DNA of 64,000 nt from Chaetoderma sp. LZ-2023a (GCA_034401795.1 CM067369.1:91688579-91752578); one strand, 5' to 3'; shown: positions 15,030-27,386, numbered from the stretch's first letter. Notes: generated by a model from the sequence alone, not told the origin. Numbers and translations are program-made.

Positions 15030-15900
15030 ATATCACAGTCACCCTCGAACATATTCTAACCTACATCATCATGCTGTATTTTGACAGAAATTTGTATATT
15101 ATCGAGCGCGTGATAAATGACATCACTATGTTTTCTACAATACAGCATATCACGGAAATAATTTAATGAGGCATTACCTGCAAGCTAACATAAATTTAGG
15201 AAATTAAAATTTTTTTTATTGCAATATAACGAGCTTAGTACACTATTAATGCATACTAATTATTTTACAGAAATTCGGACTATGTCAGCCATATTTGTTA
15301 TGTTATTGTTGTTCTGGATTAAAAGATACGCACAGGTTTCTTACATTTGTTTATGAATCACTCAGATTGGAGGGAACTTAGAAAATCATAAATAATTTTT
15401 ATGTCTAAACAGTCACCGAAAATGGTGGATCCACCCCCCCCCCCCCACCCCCGTGCAGCCGGTAAGAACACAGCCTGACCGCGCCGAATAACAATAATTT
15501 ATAGAGCTGATATCAAACGAATGAATCAGTTGCCGACATCGCTATGATTACACAACACAAAAGCGCCCGCGTCTACTAAATACTCTGGCATTCTGTGAAC
15601 TTTGTACGTTCTGTTTATGTTTGCAATTTTAATATTTGTGAAATTCATAATTTGCATCTTGTTTACTATTACGTGGTGGTATTTATAATTAATGCTGTTC
15701 AAATGCGAGTATTGCCACACTAGAACCGTTTTATCCACATGCTTATGTATATTACATTTTGAGATTAACCAGGTATTGTGTCTTTAAGACTGATAGCACA
15801 CATGTTTAAACACAATTGCTAACACTATATTATGAATTCGACATATACAAATTTCTGTCAAAATACAGCATGAATGATATAACGTAAATGAGAATATTTG
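15030..15900. repeat. short inverted repeat flanking direct-repeat copy 2
   Basis: CATGCTGTATTTTGACAGAA at about 15070 is inverted at about 15870 (TTCTGTCAAAATACAGCATG). These arms bracket direct-repeat copy 2 (15167-15790) and may be the ends of a non-autonomous element. Confidence 0.6.
15167..15790 (+). repeat. diverged direct repeat, copy 2
   Basis: Matches 14182-14745. It has an extra poly-C tract at about 15435-15450 and small indels. Ends near AGGTATTGTGTCTTTAAG. Confidence 0.8.
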
Positions 15901-17035
15901 TGTTATCTCTTCTCAGTATACATCCTATTTATATCCGTTTTGTCATGTGTCTATGCCTATATTATACTAGACATATTATGATTATATAATAGGAACAAAT
16001 AATATGAGGCAGTGTGCAGAATGGGATCAATGGATTAGTGACTAACTCAAACTGATATAGAGTTCTCTGAACTCTTAACGATCCAGGAGACAGCAATACC
16101 GCTCAGCAATCGCAACATATTGCGGATTGCCTAACAGCCAAAACAGATGCATAACATATATATACCGCTTTTCAGTAGTTTTCCAAATCTATCAGCTTGA
16201 TAGCTACCGGCGGAGGCTAGTTTACACGTAATTGTAATAGGGCATCTCATCACTAACCTCTTACACTAACGTTAACACTAAACATATGTAAAGTAAAGAC
16301 ATCGTTACATGATGTCTATATACAGACTCGTTTGTAGTAATATAAACAATGAGACACTCAATCAAAGGTGTGAATCTATCGAACCATAACTCTTATCTAC
16401 CGGAAATAACAAAGTTATGACTCATACAAAACTTTCAAGTGTGTGTCTAGCCAACCATGCCCCCGCAGGTGTCTATCGAACCATACACATGTGACCGGAA
16501 GTCAGGAAATAACAAAGTTATGACTCATACAAAAACCATTCAATTGTATCTAGTGAACCATACCCCTTCGACCGGAAGTAGTGATGACGTCATTTCCAGT
16601 GACGTCACTTCCGTGTCTGGCGAACAATTCCCACTACTAACGTCGAAATTTTCATTAACAGACAGTTTTCGGAGTCTGCGAGAACATCTAGTAACATTGT
16701 CGTCTTCATCAAAGATGGCTCAATCCATTGGCCCATAGATGGCACGGTTAAGGACTAAGCAATAAACATGAAATACGCCTTTGCAAACAGATCGAAAATG
16801 GGGAACAACCTAGTATTTGATCGGTACTATGATTATTGTACAAAGAGCGTCACAAGGAGTGCAAGATCAACTGCAGAATGCCCACCAGTTACAATTGAAC
16901 AGTAAGTTACCACCACAGACAATGGTATTGATTGTATGAAAATAAGAAGCAGCTTGATTGTCTGAAAATAAGAAGCAGCTAATAGTTTCTGTTGTCAATC
17001 TTGTAACCGGCGATAAGTCATTTCGTGCATAGTTG
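15900..17035. other. no recognisable gene
   Basis: Contains a local duplication of a CGGAAxxxxGGAAATAACAAA-like phrase (about 16400 and 16500) and CGGAAGTAGTGATGACGTCA-type words. I could not support any coding region. Confidence 0.4.
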
Positions 17036-17039
17036 AAGC

Positions 17040-17480
17040 CAGGAATTAATCGGTGGGGGGGGGGGCACTGGCGGGGGGGGGGGGGTCTGGGGGTTCTCCC
17101 CCCGAAAATTTTGAAATCTAGGTGCTCTCAGGCGGCCTCTCCTGCATTTTCTCAGGGAAATTTAGACCTGCCGCTGGGGTAAAATTTTAGTACTTTTGTT
17201 ATTTTCACAAAACTATAATATATTTTTTTTAATTTTATGGCCCAGGGGGGGGGGGGCATGGCCCGATGCCCCCCCCTCCCTAAATACGCCACTGCAGTGG
17301 TTTGGGGGACTCCTCCCCACCCCACTCCGGAAATTTTTTAAACATAGATGCTCAGAGAGGGCTTCTGAGACACAGTTTTCACCATTTCTTTAGTCCAAAT
17401 ATGAAATAACTAATGAAAATTTTGCCTCAGAGGGCTTCTCTGAGCATCACCTTTTTTAATGTTTTTGGAGGGGACTCTTG
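17040..17480. repeat. dispersed repeat with poly-G and CCCCGAAAATTTT blocks
   Basis: Two or three related units, each with a G run, a CTCCCCxCCxxAAATTTT block and a GGTGCTCTCAGGCGGCCTC-like phrase (the second reads GATGCTCAGAGAGGGCTTC). Looks like a tandem or nested old repeat. Confidence 0.6.
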
Positions 17481-18072
17481 TAGCCACATCGCGTCACGGT
17501 CACTTATTAATGCCACTTTGGTTCATAACTATGCAAAATTAAGAAATGAGATTATGGCTGTTTGAAATTTTATAGGGCAGTATCAAACGCAAATTGTCAG
17601 ACAGTGAAAAACATGGTAACCATATGATGTCCATATCTGTTCCTACCTTGCTACATTTCATTCATCCTTTGGTCTGATATTCACAGTCTTGAACCTGCTG
17701 TTTGGATTGTTGCATGCAACAGTCTGACTGTCTGAACAGAGCTGCGCAGCACGAGGCTGATGCGATAGTGATGTAACTAACGCATTTGGAAGGCGGAATG
17801 AATCATGGAAATTAATATATGTTAATACATCTGTGGTCACAGATTTCAAATAATGATTCCCGAATCCCGATGTCCATTCATATTAAGCGGAAATTTGGGA
17901 AGTTGGGGGCAAAATAACAAGTTTCATATATATAAATTCTATATGATATAGATATTGACAACTGTGATAAACGTTATAAAAGTGAAAGTTATGGATGTCA
18001 GCAAGTTTCCGCCACGTCATACATGTGATATGGAAAATTTATGCATTGCACATTTTAAGTGAGGCAGCTGAG

Positions 18073-18112
18073 TGGGGGGGGGGGGGGGGGGGCACGTGCC
18101 CCCCCCCCCATG
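18073..18112. repeat. poly-G / poly-C hairpin
   Basis: A run of about 19 G, then CACGTG, then about 10 C: a perfect inverted repeat with an E-box-like centre. Prone to replication slippage and assembly error. Confidence 0.85.
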
Positions 18113-18204
18113 ACTTCGCCTATGATTTCGTGCACATACGCATAACCATAAATTGTTTCAGATTTGACAGGACGCTACCCCAGTCCACACCAGCAAAAGG
18201 GGTG

Positions 18205-19260
18205 TAGTAGCAACAAGAACACATCTGCCAACAACACGCGACGAAGCAGACAATATCCTTATTCAGCAGGTAGGGGCTAATGATGTGTCCGAAGCGATGC
18301 GCAAAGTGAGCTAACAGTCTCAGATAACATGGATGATTTCTTTGAACTTCTTATGCATTACTACGACACAGCAAATAAGAAAAATCCTGTTACTATGGAA
18401 TCAACAAAAATAAGAACAGACCAGTCATTGACAGTGCAAGGTAGTAGAGAAACATGTATGTCTAGTTAACTAAATCTTATCAGCACCGGCGTCTACTGGC
18501 TGTGACACTGTTGCTATAGGAGACAATGTGACTGTTGTAAAGGAACAATAAAGGTGGATCACACTCCATCTCTTCTTGGCATGATAGACAATCCGATAGA
18601 ATATGATTTTGTCACCTGTTATTGACACAGTTCTATCGAGTCAATGTCGGAAACACGTTTGTAGGTAAATGCATCCAAATCAGGACAAGCCACCCAAACT
18701 GTGCTGCCGTTTGCAGAGAATGTTAAAGGGGCCCATCGCCGAGCCATTATATAGAGTCCATTGGAAGACAAAAATCCACAACTAGATCCGGAATTGTATG
18801 GCTGGACAAATGACACGATTAAAACACTCTGGCCAACTTCTCTTCCAGTTAACACAGAACTCACTCCGACGTTTATCATGCATCTTATTAAGTGTTGGTT
18901 CAAGAGTGGCACCGCGTGTAGTACTCGTGCTTGCAGCCGCATAGCTGAATCCTTTAATGACTAAATTTCTTCGAAAATTTTTAATATTTACTTATTGAAT
19001 GTCCATTTTCAGGCCAAGAGACGACTATTTTTTAAATTTTGCAATTGTAATGACTGGCTCGGTCACCGAGCCAGTCATTTCAGTGGTATAATTTCAAAAA
19101 TAGTCTTCTCTTGGCCTGCAAATGGACATTACTGAAAACCACTACAGAGGCCGGTTCTGGCCTGCTTCGTCACGAAAAGGGATAAGGTGTACAATATTCT
19201 GTGTCTGTAACAATAGTGAATACATGTTGCACGCAGAAAGTAACAACCTAGTTTCGTTTC
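18205..19260 (+). pseudogene. decayed C-terminal part of PIN/FEN-like nuclease plus Cys-rich tail family (copy 2)
   Basis: On the plus strand, in successive frames: TTRDEADNILIQQVGANDVS (18.23 kb), VSDNMDDFFELLMHYYDTAN (18.33), SLGMIDNPIEYDFV (18.57), LDPELYGWTND (18.78), LIKCWFKSGTACSTRACS (18.88), then, after an inserted MITE B (18946-19184), CTIFCVCNNSEYMLHAESNN (19.19). Block order matches the C-terminal half of the larger minus-strand copy at 26.7-31.3 kb: acidic nuclease motifs, a WGW-like block, a Cys-rich tail. Compared with that copy's ADDTD motif, this one reads SDNMD, so key acidic residues are changed. Several stops and frameshifts mark it as dead. It is more distant from the other copy than a recent duplicate would be. 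Confidence 0.72.
18946..19184. repeat. MITE family B inserted in the nuclease-family pseudogene
   Basis: Left end GAATCCTTTAATGACTAAAT, right end CTTCGTCACGAAAAGGGATAA, hairpin GACTGGCTCGGTCACCGAGC (inverse follows). It separates the two parts of the Cys-rich tail, so it inserted after the gene copy was in place. TTAA copies at the two ends are mutated (TGAA, ATAA). Confidence 0.75.
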
Positions 19261-19299
19261 TGGACTCCGTGGAACTAATGAAAGTGTGGAGAGTATATG

Positions 19300-21215
19300 T
19301 CTAAGAGCGTATAGGGAATCTGATGTGATTGGTTATGTGATAGGCGATGCCAGAAAGTAACAGCCTAGTTTTGTTTCCGGACTTCATGGAACCAATGAAT
19401 ATAGACAGAGTGTGCAGTGCCGTGACGTAGAAATCTAGGCATATAGGAAGACGCGTTTGTTTGGTTAGTTTAGCCACCCACGTAATGACTTTAAACAGTC
19501 ATATTATATATACCATCATTATGAAATTTTGAATAAAAAAGTAGACCTAATAATAACTCCTAACTTGTTCCGTGATCGCGCATTGGTCACAATAGAAACT
19601 AGAAAATAAAACGTTGTTTGACCCAGAGGGTCAAAATCACTGGCATTGCCTTTCTCTGTGTAGTAGGTAGCAATTGTATTCAAAGCATTCATATTATTAA
19701 AAAAAATACCCCAAAAAAACACAACAAAAAACCCAATTGAGTTTTTGCACTAAGAAGCCAATTTTCACCAAAAACTTTGGACCTATTAAAGGTGAATCCT
19801 TCAAAAGGCACATCTACCCATCATAAAGAAGCCACCTGCCAAGTTTCATTAAATTATTTTAATCGATACTGCACGATATGCTGTTTACGAGAACATTGGC
19901 AAAAATCGTGAGTTTTTGCTTTAAAAAGTTCATTTTAACCTAAAATCTTGGACCTACAAATGTGAATTCTTTCAAAGGCACATCTGCCTATCATAACTGA
20001 GGCATATACCAAGTTTCATTAAAATATCTGAAGTGGTGCTATAAATACAGTCAAAGCTGTCTATAACGACCACACGATGGGAAATCAAAGTCACCACTAA
20101 GGACTTGCAGTCTCTACTACAACTCAATTCTTATATTAAATAGCTTTTGGGGCGACTCCTCTTAAAGAACCACAATCTTTTGGCCCCAAAAGTAGATGAT
20201 CGCTATAGACAGGTTTTACCGTATATCATGTATGTTACTCTTCAAATATCTCGGCTGTATTCTAGGTTCTGTTAGAGGCTATATTGTTCACTATTAAATT
20301 ATGTATTACTTTGTGCCAAATTAATAGATGGATTAAATTGATTCCCTGACCCAGAAAACCCATGACTAGACACCAAATTTATCATTTTAGATTTAATATG
20401 AAGCAAACCAGAGCTCAAAAGAGGAAACAGTGGCCATTATTGAATTTCCCTGATGAAATCCTTAAACGACTGTATAAATTGTTTCAATGGATTCCTTGAC
20501 CCTTAAAACACTATATCTAGACACCAAAATTATCACCTTATGCTTAATGTGAAGGAAGTAATAGCCTAAAACATGAAATGACGGCCATTTCGAATTTCTG
20601 AAAACGCTCAAGGCTACGATCCACCCGGCAGATTGCACACTTGGCTACACAAATCAATAAAAAAAATAAACTAAAATTTCCAGGTTCAGCCATGGTTCTG
20701 CCGGACTGTTTTGGCCCTAATCCATACAGTTTTGATTAAAAGATGGCGATTTACAAAAAAAAATCGATATCTGACTAATTAAGCCTTTATTTTCGTGACA
20801 GCCACCAAAAGTCCTGGAGCTATTTGCTGTACTTCATGACTGAAATATTAAACAAAAGTTGCCAGACCCGTACCACGAATAAAAAAAATATGGAATTGGC
20901 TATTTCTAATAACTCACAACTATAGCGCATCACACGCTTGTTATACACATTACATAGGCTATAGTGAGTTTTATGGGAGGTATTTCAATCTTCATGGTAC
21001 CGTAACGTTTTCTGAAAGATGAATGTGCGATGCTACCTGGATACCTGATATAATTCAATTTATTTACACACAAAGTGACACGAGGAGCTAAATTTACAAG
21101 CTATACAGGCCCAATCTCATAACGTGTATGCTTGTCTTAAAAACGGCTTTTTGGTGCACTATGGCTCTGGTTTGTAATGTTTAAAGTGTTTGAACAAGCT
21201 ACCCCCCCCCCCCCC
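19300..21215. other. no recognisable gene
   Basis: Contains repeated phrases (CCAAGTTTCATTAAA twice; AAxTTxTTGxxCCTxxAAA; GGCCATTxxGAATTTC) belonging to the dispersed repeat also seen at 9.2-10, 23.3 and 39-40 kb, and a poly-C run at about 21200-21221. No coding signal seen. Confidence 0.5.
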
Positions 21216-21221
21216 CCCCCC

Positions 21222-21440
21222 AGGAAAGGACGTACGTCATTGCATAAATCTTGTTAAGCATGGTACGAGGTGACCTCAAGAAAGCAGGACTCGGTACAGT
21301 CAAATCAAGAATGGACATGGGGAAGCTAAGGATTTTGTCCGAGGACAAGACACAGTGGGCGAAAGCGAAGGACTGATTACAGCTGTAGGATGTTTCTACT
21401 ACTACAGCCGCAGAATACAGTAATCATACATACATTACAC
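21222..21440 (+). repeat. LINE 3'-end fragment
   Basis: Shares VRGDLKKAGLGTVKSRM and LRILSEDKT in one frame, and the noncoding tail ending in ACAGTAATCATACATACAT, with 51.77-52.03 kb. The same C-terminal block ends the RT remnant at 11.6 kb. A 3'-truncation-type fragment typical of LINEs; frame-shifted after the conserved block. Confidence 0.7.
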
Positions 21441-22058
21441 AATGTAAGCCTTTGAACAATTTAAAAAAAACCCCACTTTTTCAAGTGTTCTGGTGTGAAT
21501 GTGGCCATTTAAGCTCTTAAATACAACAGTATGATACACTGTACGTGTTATTGATGTATTTATATTGTACACAACTTGTTGCATGAAAAAAATTGGATGA
21601 AAAAATCCGACACACACAGGACACTTTTCCAGCCAACCTTTTGTGGCATACCACATACTGTAAGTGTGTACACACCAGCCAACTGGTACAACTTGTTGTA
21701 GGCTATCACGCGTATCAAGATCACGTGTCTTGTTTGGATCGGCAATATTTGGAACACGAATGGCCAGACAGGAAATAATGTTCAAAGAAATATCCGGTAG
21801 ATATTTTGAAGCTAATTTCACTGAGAACTGTTGCTGGTATCAAATCATTCATGTTCAGCTTACCTCCACACTGATAACGCGGGTTACTGGGCCTATACGA
21901 GTCGTACTGGACAGGTATTGGTTCAGTAACTGCCATGTAACCGGCGTTATCATAGTATCCTTATCTTGAAATTGATATTCTGGGACTTCAGGGCTCAAAG
22001 GGTTAACCCTTCTCATGTCAACAGCCCCTCAAAGCGTCCAGGATACAACTCATATCAA

Positions 22059-22248
22059 TTAACCGTTTAATTGTCAAGATTTTTCAATAAAATTATGTTT
22101 GCAGGCCAAGGGAAGACTATTTTTGTAAATTTACCACTGAAAACTCCAGTGGTAAATTTTCAAAAATGCGATTCTCTTGGTCGGCAACTGGACATGCTTA
22201 AGACCATTGCAGTGGGAGTTTCTTGCCGGCTTGACCATTAAAGGCTAA
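22059..22248. repeat. MITE family B
   Basis: TTAACCGTTTAATTGTCAAG at the left, GGCTTGACCATTAAAGGCTAA at the right (20-base core); centre TTTACCACTGAAAACTCCAGTG-type hairpin. The right terminus (CATTGCAGTGGGAGTTTCTT, GCCGGCTTGACC) closely resembles the 45-bp minisatellite unit at 59.7 kb. Confidence 0.8.
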
Positions 22249-22249
22249 T

Positions 22250-23091
22250 GCGACACAAGCAGGGTTACATCTGAAAGCCAGTCAATCTCTTGCCTCCAAG
22301 AAGATACGGTAGCTCAAGTACGCGTTTCTCGTGGATTCCCAGATCAGATTCTCCATGGTGTACGCCTATAGGATATTTGACATTACACAATGGGTATTTG
22401 GAGAAGGTGAAACGTCAACATATAAGTGCATCGCTTTCAAAAGAATTCAAAAATTCCCCTTCTTTACAATGGTGTCGATGTAATGCGAAGAAATTCACGT
22501 TCCTTTAAAAAGTCTTGATGGTTGCGTTAAGACATAAACATCGGCCTCCTAAAAGATGAATTGTGTGAACTGACAGAATCTGGCAACTGAAGCTGACAAG
22601 CATGATAATCTGTTATCTCGAATTCTTGTGACCTGCTAATCACTTTCTGGGTGTATATGTAAACGTGCATAAAACATTACCCGGCCGTATCTTTTCTACA
22701 CGTTATAACATACACGTTTTATCGTGAATATTTTCGATTAGACCGACTCGAAAAAGCTCTATAGATATGAAATCTCAAAGAAATAAACTGACAAAGCTGT
22801 TAGTGCTATAAGCATCAGCAACATTTAGTCAACGTTTCGAAAAAAATTGTCGCGTGGCCTGCTGTTCGGCTCCAGCTAGGAGCATGCATTTTGAAATGGT
22901 CTATCGAGATGGCTGACGTACTCGGGGTGTTAATATAAACATGCCCTGAATAGACCTGATGTTATAAAATAAATCATGTTGGACTTGACAAGTATATGGG
23001 AGATAACTTTGGCAGAGCATGGCCAAGATATTGCAATATAAACAGAGTTACCGCCCTGTTGCCAAGTAGATGCAAGGGGGTTGAGTAGGCA

Positions 23092-23138
<47 letters not shown>

Positions 23139-24180
23139 CTTACATGGATCAAAATGTGAATAAAAGAAGAATTTAAGAATAAAACAAGAAGCTGAGTACG
23201 TCTACAAATCTGTGTTTGTACGACTTGATCTTTCCCTCTCCCTCCCATTGACCGATCAGTTTCATTTTTACAAATTTCCATCTCCATGACACAATGAAGT
23301 TTCCTGCCAAATTTGCTTTAAATTATCTGGTCATTCTTGCGAAGTCATAAAAAATTTCCCATTGTTTGACCATAGGATTAGGCTGGAAAAAATCAAAGAT
23401 GGCCGCCAAATGCGTTATCCGGCAATTTTGAAAGTGCAAAATTTGACATCGACATATCCATAAACATATATAACACGATTTTCACCATCAAAATGAATCC
23501 AATATGTCCACCAAACGGTACAGTTTAATTAGTCCGCGGTGGCCATGTTTTGTATGTATCAACTTCCCTCGAGCAAATTTCAATGTTTCCTGAATTTCGG
23601 CCCGATCCCTTCAACGGTTCTGGAGATGTTTTTGCAAAAAACTATGTCATCCAAGATGGTTTCTAGACAAATAAACTAATCAGGTTCTCTCGAACAAACT
23701 TGGTTTAGGAGTTCACCGATAGATGAACGTTCTTGAGGTTCAAATCAATCGGTCAAGTGGTTTAAACGTGTTTCTAACTAGATGTATCAGAAGATAGCAA
23801 ATATCTCGCCTTCCAATGTTGCCGCAGGACACGGTCTGCCATGGGCTAAATATTCTGTGAAAAAATAATGTATAAGCCACGTACATATATAGAACCTGAA
23901 CTATCAGCAGATAGCAAATAGCTTACCTGTATATTAATTGTACATCACAGGACATGATGAGCCACCGGATACAGCCTCGTTTTGAAATGACAATCTACTC
24001 GATTCAAGATACCTATGGTACTACCCAACGGGCAAGCATAGCTTCAGAGAAGCATAGCTTTAAGACTGAAACATAAAGTCTCACTGCCTGGTAGTAACCT
24101 GCAGTACAATGCCGGCTGGCACACCAAGTCTGACGAAACATAAGCAAAGTCCAAAGCCTGAAAAAGGTAAAAACGTTTTC
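22250..24180. other. no recognisable gene; (GA)n and dispersed repeat
   Basis: A (GA)n run lies at 23095-23133. From about 23280 to 23780 the sequence carries the GATGGCCGCC / TTTCGGCCCGATC dispersed repeat. Short frames at 22.29-22.5 kb do not resemble any family I know. Confidence 0.5.
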
Positions 24181-25260
24181 AAAATCAAGTAAATTAATAT
24201 GATGCAGACTACGTTTAAGTAGCCAAAATAGCAAATCCAAACATTTTAGCTAAACTGGATAAAATAAACAAAGTAAACCCAGTAAAAACATGTCAAAATC
24301 AATTTTTGTATGTGGAGCATGCCAAAGCACAGGATAGAACAAATCAATTTTCTTCAAATCTGATAACCTCCTGTTGATGTACATGTCGTTTGAAGAACCC
24401 TTAACCACAGCATAAACGAAATGCAAATCAGTCCTAAAATAATCAATGTTCACATGATGTAAAAGCATGGAAAAATACTTTTCTTTTTTATGTGTATTAG
24501 TTCTAAGCATAGTATAGAAAACATCTCTAAAGTGTTATTCAAATCGGATAACAATTGTTGCCTAAATTATTATTTGAAAACAGCTTAACCACAGCATAAT
24601 ACATATATAACCTGGATGCAAATCAGCCCTAAAATAAGCAAAGTCCGGCCGCTGTGAAAGTATGAAAAATAATTTAAATATTTTTATGTGGACTATACAT
24701 AAGCATGGTATAGTGACTATAATCGTATAGAACAGATCTCTAAAGTTTTATTCAAATCGGATAAGCCCTTGTTGATGTAAATGTGGTTTGAAAGCACCGT
24801 AACCACAGGACAATACATATAACTAGGATGCAAATCAGCCCTAATATAATCAACGTCGGGCCGCTGTAAAAGTATGGAGAAATTTTGAAAAGAAATTTCT
24901 CTTTGATGTGGACAAGTCCTGCCCATCGTATAGAACACATCTCTAAAGTTTTATTCAAATCGGATAAGCCCTTAGTGAAGTAAATGTGCTTTGAAAAACC
25001 TTAACCACAGAATAATGAGTAACCACAGAATAATGAGTGTAACCTGGTTGCAACTCAGCCATAAAATAATCAAAGTCCAACCACAGTAAAAGTATTAAAA
25101 ACAATTTGAAAATCAATTTCTTTTTTATGTGAACTAGTCATAAGTATCGTATAGAACAACTCTACGAAGTTTTCTTCAAATCGGATAACTCCTGGTTGAT
25201 GTAACTGTCTTTTGAAAAACCTTAACCATGGCATAATACATATACATAGGGTGAATGTGC
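24180..25260. repeat. degenerate tandem repeat, about 200-220 bp unit
   Basis: Four to five units. Marker phrase AAAATAATCAAxGTC with GCTGTxAAAGTATGGAAAA recurs at about 24434, 24630, 24841 and 25062, each followed by ATGTGxACxxGxCATAAGxAT and AAATCGGATAAxxCCT. Unit lengths vary. The similar hydrophobic minus-strand frames in it are repeats of each other, not a gene family. Confidence 0.8.
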
Positions 25261-25890
25261 CGGTTATCGGCCACTGCCATATCATCGGCCACGTTGACAA
25301 AATCGAACGAAAATAAGAAAACTTACGCTAGAATATTAAGCCAACGAATGTTATAATAAATAATGATTTCTCCTCTAGCCTCCTTTTAAGTTTTGGCGGG
25401 AATACAATTTGTCACCAGGCCGGTACAGCAGGCATAAAACGTGAGTATAAGTTTTCGTAGTTTATTTTTAGAGAATTGCTGTGAAAAGTTGTAATGGACC
25501 TAGTATATAACATATAATTTTACGCATGCAAGAAATAGTAAATAATTTATAATTAGTCATAAATATATTCCGCATACATCTGGCAACACGTTGACCGAAT
25601 TCATGTGTCAAAATATTCGGAGAATGTTTCTGGAGGTGGGTGGCCGATTACTGAACTGCAGGATTGACTGAGAATTAATCATCCTGAATAGATGCCTAGA
25701 TGCAAAAATCCTTATAGAAACCCATTGATTCACGTAATCAGAGATGCTTCGCTCAATGTTAATCAAACTGATATGCTTTTGTAGGGAGAAATCATTAATC
25801 GGCCGGGGTGGCCGATGACTGACATCCTTCTCAAAACGTGTACTTCAGTTATCGGCCACAACTAATCATTATAGGTGTATTAAATTCCAT
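25255..25890. other. region with recurrent GTGGCCGATxACTGA motif
   Basis: The word TATCGGCCAC or its inverse GTGGCCGATxA occurs near 25266, 25287, 25644, 25808 and 25849 in both orientations. This may be the remains of inverted-repeat termini of a small element. No coding frame. Confidence 0.35.
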
Positions 25891-26099
25891 GTCCCCAGAA
25901 TGATTTATTTACCGGTATGTAAATTATTATTCCCGAAACATTTTACATGTAGATAAATTATAGTCCAGTAATAAATGACAATGGACCCGGACATTTTAAG
26001 TAACAACCAGCTTTTTGCCCAGAACTCTTCCATTGTATCTAAATTAAGCCCACAAAAAATTCCCCATGAATCCCAATTGGGTAAAATGCTTTTTTAGCA

Positions 26100-26665
26100 A
26101 AAATTAAAAATGGCCACCAAAATGGCTGAAAATTATACATTTCTAGATAGTTCAGTTACTATATAAGCTAGAGTGGCGATTGACGCCTCTAAAGTTAATG
26201 TCTTGGGGTCATGGAATTGAATTATGATATTATTTTTACAGAATAACACATGCTTATTATGGTAATTTATTCAAAATGGCGGAAAAACGTCAAAATGGCC
26301 GCCAAAATGGCCGAAAATTATACATTTCTAGATAGTTCATTTACCATATAAGCTAGAGTGGCGATTGACGCCTCTAAAGTTAATGTCTTGGGGTCATGGA
26401 ATTGAATTATGATATTATTTTTACAGAATAACACATGCTTATTATGGTAATTTATTCACAATGGCGGAAAAACGTCAAAATGGCCGCCAAAATGGCCGCC
26501 AAAATGGCTGAAAATTGGACATTTCTAGATAGTTCAGTTATCATATAAGCTAGAGTGGCGATTGAAGCCTCTAAAGTTAATGTTTTGGGGTCAAGGAATT
26601 GAATTCTGATATTATTTTTACAGAATAACACATGCTTATTATGGTAATTTATTCATCATAATTCA
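26100..26665. repeat. tandem repeat, 3 copies of about 185-197 bp
   Basis: Unit phrase AAGCTAGAGTGGCGATTGA occurs at about 26166, 26351 and 26548, each followed by CTCTAAAGTTAATGTxTTGG and TTTTTACAGAATAACACATG. The third unit has an extra 12-bp GCCAAAATGGCC. Copies are very similar, so the expansion is young. It lies directly downstream of the 3' end of the nuclease-family pseudogene. Confidence 0.92.
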
Positions 26666-26745
26666 CCTGTCAGGATGGCAGATATAACTAAAATTAGATG
26701 CATAGAGTCAGCAAATTACGGCTGGCTCCACCAAGTAATATTCTG

Positions 26746-26856
26746 CTAAAGTTCAATGTGAGAATTTATACATTGCCCATCGCATTTGCAGTGTATGCTG
26801 CATGGAATTCCTCTCTTGGCACACGTACAAGATACACAACGCTCGCTCTTACAGGA
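26746..26856 (-). pseudogene. copy 1, cysteine-rich CXC-like tail
   Basis: Thirty-six residues in a frame different from the upstream block: SCKSERCVSCTCAKRGIPCS then IHCKCDGQCIN. Eight Cys spaced C-x4-C-x2-C-x-C-x6-C-x3-C-x-C-x3-C, like the CXC zinc-binding motif of tesmin/MSL2-type DNA-binding proteins. The sister copy at 18.9-19.2 kb has a related tail. Confidence 0.7.
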
Positions 26857-27104
26857 GCATCACCTTCAATCTTGTATTCGAACTCTTCCTTTTTGATAAT
26901 CGTTTGAAGATGACGCCATGCGCTTACTTGGTGATGTACACGTAGCGAGTGATAGTACATAGCTCTGCTGGTAGGTGGCATTCTCTCAAAAGGTACATAT
27001 TTGGTTGATACCACATTTAAATAGCGCAGTTCATCGAGTCCTTCAGCATTGGTTCCCCCTATGTAAAAATTCTTTGCAAAATTTTCTCTTACCTTTAGAA
27101 GCAC

Positions 27105-27386
27105 TTATTTAGGTGTTTCTGTGTCACCCAAGACCAGCGCATTTGCGCGTAACTGCTGTGATGACTGGAGCAATTTCATGAGCTTCAGTTTCCCCACGCC
27201 ATACATTCCAGATGTTGTATCACAGCCTGACATAGCATGAGCAAATGGCAAACACATATACATCTCTCTCCCTAACACCTCCTTTGCAACTTTAATGGCA
27301 ATGGTATGTTGTCTGGTCTGCATATAAACATGTTTCCCATAATTTGTGTGGTGGATCAACATTATCAGAATGTCTGTATCATCAGC

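Noticed and set aside
16457..16738. 93-codon frame with Ser/Thr-rich product
   Set aside because: No similarity recognised; region holds a local duplication, so the frame is probably fortuitous.
22290..22508. Possible small gene at 22.3-22.5 kb
   Set aside because: No motif, start context or splice signal that I recognise on either strand.
24013..25300. Series of similar hydrophobic minus-strand frames
   Set aside because: They are similar because the DNA is a degenerate tandem repeat; stops and unit length vary freely.
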